Positions 25,559 through 33,335 of a DNA stretch of 46,737 nucleotides are shown here, one piece after another. Every line of letters begins with the position of its first letter. The stretch's first letter is position 1. Made by a program: the position numbers and the translations under genes. Origin of the DNA: ZC4RG30 sp964417875. GTDB lineage: Bacteria > Pseudomonadota > Gammaproteobacteria > Steroidobacterales > Steroidobacteraceae. The notes beneath the pieces are model-generated. The model was not told the DNA's origin. It saw only the letters and a program-made list of their open reading frames with translations, and ran no database searches. Location: the NCBI GenBank assembly GCA_964417875.1, contig CAYQJU010000019.1, positions 1 through 46,737 of the forward strand. The letters are read 5' to 3'.

Positions 25559-26656
25559 TCAGGCATGCAGCGGCAGGCCCAGCGCACGTGCCACCGGCTC
25601 GCTGCGGATCTCGCCATCGGCCACGTTCAGGCCCCGGCGGAAATGCGGATCGGCCGACAGCGCACGCGCCACGCCGGCATCGGCCAGCGCGCGGATGTAG
25701 GGCAGCGTGGCATGCGTCAGCGCTGCAGTGGAGGTGCGCGGCACAGCGCCCGGCATGTTGGTCACGCAGTAGTGCACCACGCCGTGTTCGATGAAGGTGG
25801 GATCATCGTGGCTCGTGGGCCGGCTGGTCTCGAAGCAGCCGCCCTGGTCGATGGCGATGTCGACCAGCACCGAACCGGGCTGCATGCCGGCCACCATCGC
25901 GCGCGTCACCAGCCGCGGCGCAGTCTCGCCGCGCACCAGCACCGAGCCGATCACCACATCGGCGGCCTGCACGAGGCGTTCCACCGCATCCTGCGTGGAA
26001 TATTCGGTCTTCAGGCCGGTGCCGAATTCGGCAGCGAGCTGGCGCAGTCGCGGCAGCGAGCGATCGATGACGGTGACATCGGCGCCCTCGCCCAGCGCCA
26101 TGCGCGCCGCGTGGCTGCCGGCCACGCCGCCGCCCAGCACCAGCACGCGCGCCGGCGCGACGCCCGGCACACCGCCCAGCAGCAGACCGGCGCCTGCCTG
26201 GGCCTTCATCAGGCACCACGCCGCCACCGACACGGACATGCGCCCGGCGATCTCGCTCATCGGCGCGAGCAGCGGCAGGCTGCCATCCGGCGCGGTGATG
26301 GTCTCATAGGCGATGGCGGTGCAGCCGCAGGCCATCAGGTTCTCGGCCTGCGCGCGATCGGCGGCCAGATGCAGATAGGTGAACAGCGTCTGGCCGGGAC
26401 CCAGGCGGCGGCACTCATCCGGCTGGGGCTCCTTGACCTTGACGATCAGTTCGGCCTCGCCGAACAGCGTGGCGACATCGGCCTCGAGGCCGGCCCCTGC
26501 CGCGGCATACAGTTCATCGGGGTAGCCTGCGCCGATGCCGGCACCTTGCTCGACCGTAACGGCGTGTCCTGCAGCGGTCAGCTCGCGCACACCCGAGGGT
26601 GTCAGCGCGACGCGGTACTCACGATTCTTGATCTCACGGGGGACGGCGATGCGCAT
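25559..26656 (-). CDS. ald: Alanine dehydrogenase
   Basis: 365 aa. It converts L-alanine to pyruvate and ammonium with NAD+. Characteristic sequence: RIAVPREIKNREYRVALTP at the N-terminus, VKVKEPQPDE with the substrate lysine, YLHLAAD with the catalytic histidine, YETI, VLGGGVAGSHAARMALGEGADV for NAD binding, and DIAIDQGGCFETSRPTSHDDP with the catalytic aspartate. The ATG at 26656 has AGGA upstream. The gene ends somewhat short and normally. Its leader is directly downstream of the sRNA/terminator described below and shares a 9-base element with it. Confidence 0.94.
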   Translation of the reverse strand: MRIAVPREIKNREYRVALTPSGVRELTAAGHAVTVEQGAGIGAGYPDELYAAAGAGLEADVATLFGEAELIVKVKEPQPDECRRLGPGQTLFTYLHLAADRAQAENLMACGCTAIAYETITAPDGSLPLLAPMSEIAGRMSVSVAAWCLMKAQAGAGLLLGGVPGVAPARVLVLGGGVAGSHAARMALGEGADVTVIDRSLPRLRQLAAEFGTGLKTEYSTQDAVERLVQAADVVIGSVLVRGETAPRLVTRAMVAGMQPGSVLVDIAIDQGGCFETSRPTSHDDPTFIEHGVVHYCVTNMPGAVPRTSTAALTHATLPYIRALADAGVARALSADPHFRRGLNVADGEIRSEPVARALGLPLHA

Positions 26657-26703
26657 CACGTTCCTGATCTGAATTTCGAGACGCTGCGTCCCGCAGTGGT
26701 GGC

Positions 26704-26733
26704 AAAAAAAAAGCCCCGACCGGAGTCGGGGCT
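26704..26733 (-). terminator. Rho-independent terminator of the sRNA / LysR transcript
   Basis: On the minus strand a 9-bp stem (26733-26725 with 26720-26712) with a four-base loop is followed by nine T. It is a strong canonical terminator, 47 bases before the ald start codon. Confidence 0.92.
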
Positions 26734-26808
26734 AAAATATAACGTGGAAACGGGGGGTCTTGTTCCACGACTATCGAGACGCAAAGGCGAAAACGCCACT
26801 GGTCTCGA
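26704..26808 (-). ncRNA. Candidate small regulatory RNA with C-rich loop
   Basis: On the minus strand this ~105-nt element folds into three stem-loops. SL1 pairs 802-808 with 774-780 (all 26xxx), with an inner GGCG/CGCC helix and a UUUU loop. SL2 pairs 763-768 with 744-749 and has a loop ending in six C residues (757-752). SL3 is the Rho-independent terminator. A promoter is placed so that transcription starts at the first base of SL1. C-rich hairpin loops occur in sRNAs that bind G-rich ribosome sites, such as Xanthomonas sX13, as I recall. Bases 810-816 could also pair with 762-768 if transcription came from further upstream. It could therefore be an independent sRNA or an attenuating leader of ald. 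I favour an sRNA. Confidence 0.6.
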
Positions 26809-26814
26809 GGTGGA

Positions 26815-26844
26815 ACTATACACAAGCAGGCCCCGCGCCGTCAT
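26815..26844 (-). promoter_or_regulatory. Putative promoter of the candidate sRNA
   Basis: Minus strand: -10 TATAGT (26820-26815) and -35 ATGACG (26844-26839), spacer 18. Predicted start at 26808, the first paired base of SL1. The -35 is a 4/6 match and the -10 a 5/6 match. Confidence 0.5.
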
Positions 26845-26862
26845 GACAAATTTGTTGTCATG
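26842..26862. promoter_or_regulatory. Palindromic operator-like site
   Basis: CATGACAA, five bases, then TTGTCATG: a perfect 8-bp dyad. It overlaps the -35 of the proposed sRNA promoter, which is where a repressor would bind. The binding protein is unknown. The LysR gene next door is one candidate, although the site lacks the usual T-N11-A LysR shape. Confidence 0.5.
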
Positions 26863-26873
26863 CGTCACATTCG

Positions 26874-26889
26874 GGCCCCAATCGGGGCC
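26874..26889. terminator. Hairpin just after the LysR gene
   Basis: GGCCCC/GGGGCC with an AATC loop lies ten bases after the LysR stop codon. No T run follows on either strand, so termination would need Rho. Confidence 0.35.
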
Positions 26890-26898
26890 GGAGATTGC

Positions 26899-27879
26899 CT
26901 ACAGACCCGAGACCCGCACCACCGTGTCGTCGTTCGCCAACAGCCCCGGACGGCCCAGGCGGGCATGCTGCGATGCAATAATCTCGTCGTCCCGGCGCAC
27001 GGCATTGCGCAGGAACGCGAGCACCGGCGCGGCTTCGGAGGAGCGGGCGCGGGGGCCCAACACCATCACCCGGGCCACCGGGTCGAACACCGGCCCGCAG
27101 GGCAGCACCCGGCCGGCCCGCATGTGGGCGGCCATCTCGATGTCGAAGAACATGCCGATGCCCTTGCCGGACAGCACCATCTGCAGCAGCGTGTCCATGA
27201 ATGGCGGCCGAGCGGCGATGTTGAACGGCACCACGCCCTTGCGGTGGAACTGGTCGAGCGTCCACTGCGTGATTCGGAAATGATCCGGGCACAGCAGGAA
27301 CGGCAGGTCGTTCAGTGCCCGCAGCCCCTGCAGCACCGGACGAACCAGCGTGGGCACGCCATACAGCGACCAGCTGATGCGCGACACCACCTCGGTGGTG
27401 ATGCCATCGTCGGCTTCGGGCAGCGCGCCGGTGTAGAGCAGCACGTCGGCATCGCCCCGGCGCACCGTGCTGGCGCCATCGGTGCTTGGCGCAAACGGCA
27501 CGAACTGCAGGTCGATATGCGGATGCATCTCCTGGAAGCGGGCCAGTGCCGGCTTCACGCGGCGCTCCATCAGCAGCGGGCCGATCATCGCGCGGATGGT
27601 CACCGGCACTGGCGCCGCGCGGCGGCGCTCGGAGGTGAGCGCACTCTGCGCCACCACCAGCTCGCGCGCGCGGTTCAGGAATTCCCGGCCTTCACTGGAG
27701 AGTTCGCAGGTGGCGCCGCGGTGGCGGTCGAAGAGCTGGTAACCGAGATACCGCTCCATCGACTTGATCTGCGAGCTGACCGATGGCTGGCTGATGCCCA
27801 GCCGTTCAGCGGCCTTGCGGAAGTTGCCGTCCTCGGCCACGGCCACAAACACTTCGAGCTTGCGAAACGTCAAAGCCAT
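26899..27879 (-). CDS. LysR-family transcriptional regulator
   Basis: About 326 aa. The N-terminal winged helix-turn-helix reads LTFRKLEVFVAVAEDGNFRKAAERLGISQPSVSSQIK-type, followed by the linker helix and a periplasmic-binding-like effector domain (about 92-300). The ATG at 27879 is preceded by GAGGGGGG; upstream in-frame starts have no support. Downstream on the same strand are the candidate sRNA and ald. It may regulate ald or itself, but no direct evidence exists. The 175-base region upstream (27880-28054) is AT-richer than its surroundings and has a TATATAAC stretch (minus strand, 27998-27991) that could be its -10. Confidence 0.9.
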   Translation of the reverse strand: MALTFRKLEVFVAVAEDGNFRKAAERLGISQPSVSSQIKSMERYLGYQLFDRHRGATCELSSEGREFLNRARELVVAQSALTSERRRAAPVPVTIRAMIGPLLMERRVKPALARFQEMHPHIDLQFVPFAPSTDGASTVRRGDADVLLYTGALPEADDGITTEVVSRISWSLYGVPTLVRPVLQGLRALNDLPFLLCPDHFRITQWTLDQFHRKGVVPFNIAARPPFMDTLLQMVLSGKGIGMFFDIEMAAHMRAGRVLPCGPVFDPVARVMVLGPRARSSEAAPVLAFLRNAVRRDDEIIASQHARLGRPGLLANDDTVVRVSGL

Positions 27880-28054
27880 AATCCCCCCTCTGTCGCCGGA
27901 GGATCGATACTTGGTCGCTCCTCTCAAACGTTTTGATAAGCGAAGAATCGTCTTTCTGGCGCGCAGAGGCAACCGGCGCGGCAGCTATTCGTTATATAGC
28001 TCACGCATTATTACTTCCGGCGCAAGCTGCTGATTTTATTGCCCGGACAGCGAT

Positions 28055-28867
28055 TCATAATCCTTGCCAGGATTCCTGCAGGTAGCCGAACAGCTGGAAG
28101 TCACGGGCATAGAGCCGATGCACCCGCGCCGCCAGCGCTGCGTCGTAGACCGGCGCCTCGGCCCTCGGGCTGGCATTTTTCTGCGTGGCAAGCGCGCGTT
28201 CCACTGCGGGACCCGCCAGGCCGATGCGGCTGAAGATGTGCCGCAGCCCGTCGGTGAACTCCCCTTCCATGCGGAAGATGCGCTCATAGTGCAGCCGGTG
28301 CATCAGCAGCACCGCGTGCTGGGCATCCCAGTGGTGGTCGCGATTTCCTTCCGGCTGGCTCTCCACATAGGAGAGGAAGGTGGCGAAGGGAATCGCCTCG
28401 CCGTCGCGCCCGCCATGCAGGCCCGCCGATGCGGCATGTCGCCGGAGGCGCGCCAGCTCGCGCCGGCGGATGCTGCGCGAATAGCCCTGCTCGTGACCGT
28501 AGGCGAACTTGTTCTGCCAGGCAGAACGCAGCCGAGCATAGGGATTGCGCACGAAGCAGAAGTACTGGTATTGGGCCGGGAAACGCAGCGCATGCGCATA
28601 ATCTCCCAGTGGCGCGAACGGAAAGCGGCGCGCATTGCGGAACAACCGGTAGCGGCCTTCGGAAGGATCGGTGTATCCGCGCACTTCGCGCAGGCCATCG
28701 GTGAGTGCCTGCCGGAAGGTCTTGGTGCCCACCTTCGGATTCAGCACCACCACGGTGCGATGGGCGCGATCCACATAGGTCTTGAACGGCGAGAAATGCG
28801 TCTCGCCCAGCATCGACACGAAGCCGCGCCAGCCCGGCGCGGCATCGGCAGGCGTGGCCGTGCTCAT
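28055..28867 (-). CDS. Sulfotransferase family protein
   Basis: About 270 aa, similar to the Sulfotransfer_2 (carbohydrate sulfotransferase) group that moves sulfate from PAPS to sugars. The 5'-phosphosulfate loop reads VVLNPKVGTKTFRQAL and the 3'-phosphate site reads CFVRNPYARLRSAWQNKF. The C-terminal half is rich in His/Arg. No signal peptide is seen, so it probably acts in the cytoplasm. The ATG at 28867 overlaps the stop codon of the upstream DUF456 gene in ATGA. Such enzymes often modify surface glycans, but no glycan locus adjoins. Confidence 0.85.
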   Translation of the reverse strand: MSTATPADAAPGWRGFVSMLGETHFSPFKTYVDRAHRTVVVLNPKVGTKTFRQALTDGLREVRGYTDPSEGRYRLFRNARRFPFAPLGDYAHALRFPAQYQYFCFVRNPYARLRSAWQNKFAYGHEQGYSRSIRRRELARLRRHAASAGLHGGRDGEAIPFATFLSYVESQPEGNRDHHWDAQHAVLLMHRLHYERIFRMEGEFTDGLRHIFSRIGLAGPAVERALATQKNASPRAEAPVYDAALAARVHRLYARDFQLFGYLQESWQGL

Positions 28868-29364
28868 TCGATGAGCAGCGCGGCGATGAACAGGCCCAGC
28901 ATCATGAAGGCGATGGCCACCTTGGCCACGGTGCCGACCAGGAAGCCCACCCACGCACCCGCACCCACCTGCATGGCGCGCATGGCGCCCGGCCGGGCCA
29001 TCAGTTCACCGGCCACCGCGCCGATGAACGGGCCGACCAGGATGCCGATGAATCCGCCGAAGAAGCCGAACAATGCGCCCAGCGCGGCACCGGCCAGCGC
29101 GGCGCGACTGGCCCCCACCCGCCTTGCGCCCAGTGCCGCAGCCAGTGCCTCCACCAGCAGCGAGAGCAGCGTCAGCGCGCCCAGCACTGCCAGCGTGCCC
29201 CAGCCGACGCGGGTGAAGTTTTCAGCCCATGCGCCCAGCAGCATGCCGCCCATCATCAGCGGGATGCCGGGCAGCAATGGCAGCAGGGTGCCGGCCAGTC
29301 CGGCGAGGATCAGCACCGTGCCCAGCACCCATAGCAGCGTTGTCGTTTCCATGATGGCGTTCAT
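28864..29364 (-). CDS. DUF456 membrane protein
   Basis: About 166 aa, four to five hydrophobic helices. The core contains LAGLAGTLLPLLPGIPLMMGGMLLGAWA and glycine-rich helices (GAALGALFGFFGGFIGILVGPFIGAVAGE), matching DUF456. Function unknown. ATG at 29364 or 29352 are both plausible. It is divergent from lemA and couples to the sulfotransferase gene. Confidence 0.82.
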   Translation of the reverse strand: MNAIMETTTLLWVLGTVLILAGLAGTLLPLLPGIPLMMGGMLLGAWAENFTRVGWGTLAVLGALTLLSLLVEALAAALGARRVGASRAALAGAALGALFGFFGGFIGILVGPFIGAVAGELMARPGAMRAMQVGAGAWVGFLVGTVAKVAIAFMMLGLFIAALLIE

Positions 29365-29426
29365 CGTAGCGGCGGGCCGTTTCGTGGTACATAGCGCGCA
29401 GGACAAACCCGGGAAGAGGTTCAAGC

Positions 29427-30014
29427 ATGGTTCTCATCGTGATCCTGGCATTGCTGGCCGTCCTTTTGATCTGGGGCGTTTCCATCTACAACCGGCTGAT
29501 TGCCGGCCGCAACAATTTCCGCAACGCGTTCGCACAGATCGACGTGCAGCTGACGCGTCGCTATGACCTCATCCCGAACCTGGTCGAGACCGCCCGGGCT
29601 TACCTTGCGCATGAGCGCGAGACGCTCGAATCGGTGATCTCGGCGCGCAACAGCGCCGTGGCGGGACTGAAGGCCGCGGCGGCCGATCCGGGCAGCGCTG
29701 CGGCGCTGACGCAATTGTCCGGTGCCGAAGCCGGCCTCGCCGGTGCACTGGGCCGGCTGTTCGCGGTGGCCGAGGCCTATCCGGACCTCAAGGCCAACAC
29801 CACGATGATGCAGCTTTCCGAGGAGCTCACCTCCACCGAGAACCGCATCGCGTTCGCGCGCCAGGCATTCAACGATGCGGTGATGGGCTACAACAACACC
29901 CGCGAGATGTTTCCCAACTCGATGGTGGCCGGCTGGTTCAGCTTCGAGCCGGCGAAGATGCTCGACGCCCCGGCGCCGGAGAAGCGCGAACCGCCCAAGG
30001 TCAGCTTCGCCTGA
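29427..30014 (+). CDS. lemA: LemA family protein
   Basis: 195 aa. One N-terminal membrane helix (LIVILALLAVLLIWGVSIYN) is followed by the conserved LemA helical bundle: NRLIAGRNNFRNAFAQIDVQLTRRYDLIPNLVE-type, then TSTENRIAFARQAFNDAVMGYN and FPNSMVAGWF. LemA proteins are inner-membrane proteins of unclear role, frequently encoded beside an M48/HtpX-like peptidase, as here (24 bases apart). AAGAGG upstream supports the start. Confidence 0.92.
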   Translation: MVLIVILALLAVLLIWGVSIYNRLIAGRNNFRNAFAQIDVQLTRRYDLIPNLVETARAYLAHERETLESVISARNSAVAGLKAAAADPGSAAALTQLSGAEAGLAGALGRLFAVAEAYPDLKANTTMMQLSEELTSTENRIAFARQAFNDAVMGYNNTREMFPNSMVAGWFSFEPAKMLDAPAPEKREPPKVSFA

Positions 30015-30038
30015 TATCAAGCCTGCGGCTGATCCGCG

Positions 30039-32033
30039 ATGGATTTCTTCGGCGCACAGGCGCAGGCGCGACGTGACTCGCGCCTGCTCGGCTGGGCCTT
30101 CACGGCCTGCGTCGGCGCCGTGGTGCTGGTGCTGGGCGTACTGGTGCTCAGCGTGCTGCGCGTGGGTTTCGCGCTGGGTCGCGATGGCGATCCCTTCGAG
30201 GCCTCGCTGGCCGCATGGGTTGCAGAGCATCCCGGCACCACGGTGCTGGTGCTGCTGGGACTGCTGGGTTTCATCGGTGGCGCAAGCCTGATGCGCATGC
30301 TGCAGCTGCGTGCCGGTGGCGGCTATGTGGCGCGCAGCCTGGGCGGCGTGCGCGTGGAGCGCGATGCGCAGGATCCACGCCGCCGCATGCTCAGCAATGT
30401 GGTCGAGGAAATGTCCATCGCCTCCGGCGTGCCCAAGCCCGAGGTCTATGTGCTCGAGCAGGAGGATGGCATCAATGCCTTCGCCGCCGGCCACACGCCG
30501 GCCAATGCCGCGGTGGCCGTCACCCGCGGCGCGCTGACGCGGCTGAACCGCGAGCAGCTGCAGGGCGTGATCGCGCATGAGTTCAGCCACATCCTCAATG
30601 GCGACATGCGCATCTCGATCCGCCTGGTGGGCATGAACTACGGCCTGATGGCGGTGGCGGCAGCAGGCCGCACCATGCTGCGCGCGTCGCGCCATGCCAA
30701 CCGGGCCGGCGTCTGGGCGGCGGTGATCGGCGCGGTGCTGGCGGTGGTCGGCTATGTGGGATGGATGTTCGCAAGGCTGCTGCAGGCGTGGATCTCGCGC
30801 CGGCGCGAGAGCCTGGCCGATGCCTCGGCGGTGCAGTTCACGCGCAATCCGCAGGGACTCAAGCAGGCGCTGGTGCGCGTGGCGGCGGCTGGCGAACGGC
30901 GCTTCGCAGCCCCCGGCATGGAGCAGATGGCCCACATGCTGTTCGCGCATCGCTCGCGCAGCCTGTTCGCGACCCACCCGTCGCTGCTCGAGCGCCTGCA
31001 GTCGCTGGATCCCTCGATCAACGCCGACCGGCTGGAGTCACTGAAGCGCCAGGCGGTGAAGGCCTGGCAGGCCGAGCAGGTGCGCGAGGCCACGCCGGCG
31101 GCCGCGCGGCCTGTGAGTGATGCGCAGCAATTGCCGCTGGCGAATGGCGGCGCGGGTCCGGTGCCGATCGCGATGGCGGTGCCGGCCGCCGCCGCGGCCA
31201 TGATCGCAGGCACCGCCGGCGATCCCACTCCCCGGCACCTGGATCGCGCCGTGGCGCTGCGCCGCGCGCTGCCTGCTTCACTGCGCGCCTCCGCCGAAGA
31301 TCCGGAGGGCGCGCAGGCCATCCTGCTGTCCATCGTCATCTATTCCGACCACGCCGTGCGCGATGGCCGCCTCACCTTCGTGCGCGAAAGGCTGGGCCCT
31401 GCCCTTGCCGCGCGCGTGCATGCGCTGTCGCATGTGAGCGCGAACCTGGAACCGCTGCAGCGCCTTCCCGCAGTGCTGCAGGTGATCCCGGCGCTGCGCG
31501 CCGTGCCCGCCGCAGACCGGCTCCATTTCACCCAGGTGCTGCGCGAGCTGATGCGCCTGGATGGCGGGCTGAGCGTGTTCGAGTACGCCCTGGACAAGCT
31601 GGCCGTGCGGGCGCTGCTGGCGCTGGATGATCCGGATCCACCGCATGGACGCCTGACCCTGGGCGACTGCGAAACCGAACTGGGCATCGTGTTCGCGGTG
31701 CTCGCGCGCTGCGGCGCGCCGGATGACCGCCAGGCACGGCAATCCTATGAAGCCGGACTTGCCCCGCTGCTGCCGCGCCATCGCCCCGGCTACGAGGCCA
31801 TCGACGACTGGGTCCCGCTGTTCGATGGCGCGCTGGACCGGCTGGGCAAGCTGCAGCCGCCGGCCAAGCAGCTGCTGATCGAGGCGCTGGTGCGCACCAT
31901 CGCTCATGACAGCATGCTCGCCCCGGGTGAGGCCGAGCTGCTGCGCGCGATCTGCGCGGTGCTCGACTGTCCGCTGCCGCCGGTGCTGCCGGCGCTGCCG
32001 CCGGATTCAGCGCCGCGGAAAGATCGCCCATGA
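30039..32033 (+). CDS. M48 (HtpX-like) membrane metallopeptidase
   Basis: 664 aa. Two transmembrane helices (about 18-42 and 66-86) precede the peptidase domain, with zinc motif HEFSH at 180-184 and the third ligand in RRRESLADASAVQF. More helices lie at 193-250. The domain after about 335 is long and not HtpX-like. It contains VRDGRLTFVRERLGP and AHDSMLAPGEAELLRAICAVLDCPLPP, a TerB-like helical tail. Partner of lemA. It may degrade misfolded membrane proteins. Its 3' end overlaps the convergent MFS gene by 27 bases. Confidence 0.88.
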   Translation: MDFFGAQAQARRDSRLLGWAFTACVGAVVLVLGVLVLSVLRVGFALGRDGDPFEASLAAWVAEHPGTTVLVLLGLLGFIGGASLMRMLQLRAGGGYVARSLGGVRVERDAQDPRRRMLSNVVEEMSIASGVPKPEVYVLEQEDGINAFAAGHTPANAAVAVTRGALTRLNREQLQGVIAHEFSHILNGDMRISIRLVGMNYGLMAVAAAGRTMLRASRHANRAGVWAAVIGAVLAVVGYVGWMFARLLQAWISRRRESLADASAVQFTRNPQGLKQALVRVAAAGERRFAAPGMEQMAHMLFAHRSRSLFATHPSLLERLQSLDPSINADRLESLKRQAVKAWQAEQVREATPAAARPVSDAQQLPLANGGAGPVPIAMAVPAAAAAMIAGTAGDPTPRHLDRAVALRRALPASLRASAEDPEGAQAILLSIVIYSDHAVRDGRLTFVRERLGPALAARVHALSHVSANLEPLQRLPAVLQVIPALRAVPAADRLHFTQVLRELMRLDGGLSVFEYALDKLAVRALLALDDPDPPHGRLTLGDCETELGIVFAVLARCGAPDDRQARQSYEAGLAPLLPRHRPGYEAIDDWVPLFDGALDRLGKLQPPAKQLLIEALVRTIAHDSMLAPGEAELLRAICAVLDCPLPPVLPALPPDSAPRKDRP

Positions 32034-33227
32034 AGCCATGGCCGCCACCGCCACCACGATCACGAAGCCGGGCCACGCCGCGGGATCGGCGATCGCGGAC
32101 TGCAGCAGCGGCTGCCAGATGAGCGGCGTGACGAAGGTGACCAGCGCGGCCAGCTGCGACAGCAGTCCGGCCGCTGCTGCGCCCTGACGCGGATCGGCGA
32201 CCACGCGCGGCAGCGCCGAGGTCACCACCGCGATCATCGCGCCCTGCAGCAGCATCCAGACCACCAGCGTGAGGCTGCGCGGAACGTCAGCCAGTCCGGG
32301 CATGTACAGCGGCAGGCTGGTGAGGATGGTGGCGATGACCAGCACGGTGAGCAGGCGTGAATCCCGCCAGCCGCGGGCCAGCAGCGCGCCGGCGATGAAG
32401 CCCCCGGGGATCATCACCAGGTTCACCACCGCGAGGATGTTCGACGCACGACCCACTGCCTCGCCCGGCTGCACCGCCCAGGCTTCGGCAAGCTGCTGGC
32501 GCGCATACCACTCCGGATATACGGTGCTCATGCCGAAGCCCACCACGATCAGCATTGCGAACGACAGCGACAGCCGCAGCGGTCCGGGCTGCGTCCATGC
32601 GTTGAACAGGCCCTTCAGCTGCAGGCGGCCGGCGGCAATCATTGCCGGCGCCCGCGGCAGCATCCACATAGTCGCCACCAGCAGCGCGAACAGCGCCAGG
32701 TGCACGGCATATCCACCGCGCCAGCTGGCAGTGCCGGCGAAGCTGCCGGACAGCGCAAGACCCAGCGAAATGCCCACCGGCGTGTAGGTGGACCACACCG
32801 CCATCGCGCGCCGGCGCCGCGCATCGGCAGCGGTGGCCATGATCAGGCCCGGTGCGGCCGAATAGGTGCCGACGGCGATCAGGCCCTCGGCCACGCGCAC
32901 GGCCATGAATGTTCCCAGCGAGTCGGTCAGCAGGTAGGCGGCATTCACCAGCACACCGAGCACCGCGACGATCTGCAGCGCGCGATGCGCGCCGACGCGA
33001 TCGACAATGGAACCGGCGACCGAAGCCAGCACGGCCGGCAGGATGGTCATCAGCGAGATCAGCAGCGCGAACTGCGCGGGGCTTGCACCCAGGTGCACGG
33101 CGGTGTCGCCGAGGATGGGGATGATCTTGCTGAGCGAGGCGGTGGTGAGCACGCCGTAGCAGTAGATCAGCGCGATCGAGCCCCAGCTTCCGGGCGCCGG
33201 CGCGAAGGCACGCGCGGTGTGCGTCAT
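32007..33227 (-). CDS. MFS transporter
   Basis: 406 aa with twelve predicted transmembrane helices. The loop between TM2 and TM3 reads GSIVDRVGAHRALQIVAVLG, the MFS signature (GxxxDRxGxR). The second half has RGWRDSRLLTV at the matching position. No substrate can be assigned. The start at 33227 has GGGAG about ten bases upstream. It follows the FecA-like receptor gene on the same strand, so a siderophore or related role is possible but not shown. Confidence 0.87.
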   Translation of the reverse strand: MTHTARAFAPAPGSWGSIALIYCYGVLTTASLSKIIPILGDTAVHLGASPAQFALLISLMTILPAVLASVAGSIVDRVGAHRALQIVAVLGVLVNAAYLLTDSLGTFMAVRVAEGLIAVGTYSAAPGLIMATAADARRRRAMAVWSTYTPVGISLGLALSGSFAGTASWRGGYAVHLALFALLVATMWMLPRAPAMIAAGRLQLKGLFNAWTQPGPLRLSLSFAMLIVVGFGMSTVYPEWYARQQLAEAWAVQPGEAVGRASNILAVVNLVMIPGGFIAGALLARGWRDSRLLTVLVIATILTSLPLYMPGLADVPRSLTLVVWMLLQGAMIAVVTSALPRVVADPRQGAAAAGLLSQLAALVTFVTPLIWQPLLQSAIADPAAWPGFVIVVAVAAMASWAIFPRR

Positions 33228-33284
33228 CGATGCCAGCTCCCTTCAGGTGGTTCCTCGCGGAGCCGGCATGGTACACGGGTCACG

Positions 33285-33327
33285 GCCGGGAGGCGCTGGC
33301 GCCCAATGCGCGCCAGCGCCTCCCGGC
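33285..33327. terminator. 18-bp perfect hairpin between TonB receptor and MFS genes
   Basis: Arms 33285-33302 and 33310-33327 pair perfectly around a seven-base loop. It begins nine bases after the receptor stop codon (minus strand). No T run follows, so it may stop transcription with Rho, or protect the 3' end of the receptor mRNA. Confidence 0.6.
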
Positions 33328-33335
33328 GGCTGTCT

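Noticed and set aside
26704..26733. Terminator of ald
   Set aside because: It is upstream of the ald start and points in the same direction, so it ends the sRNA/LysR transcript or attenuates ald, not the ald message itself.
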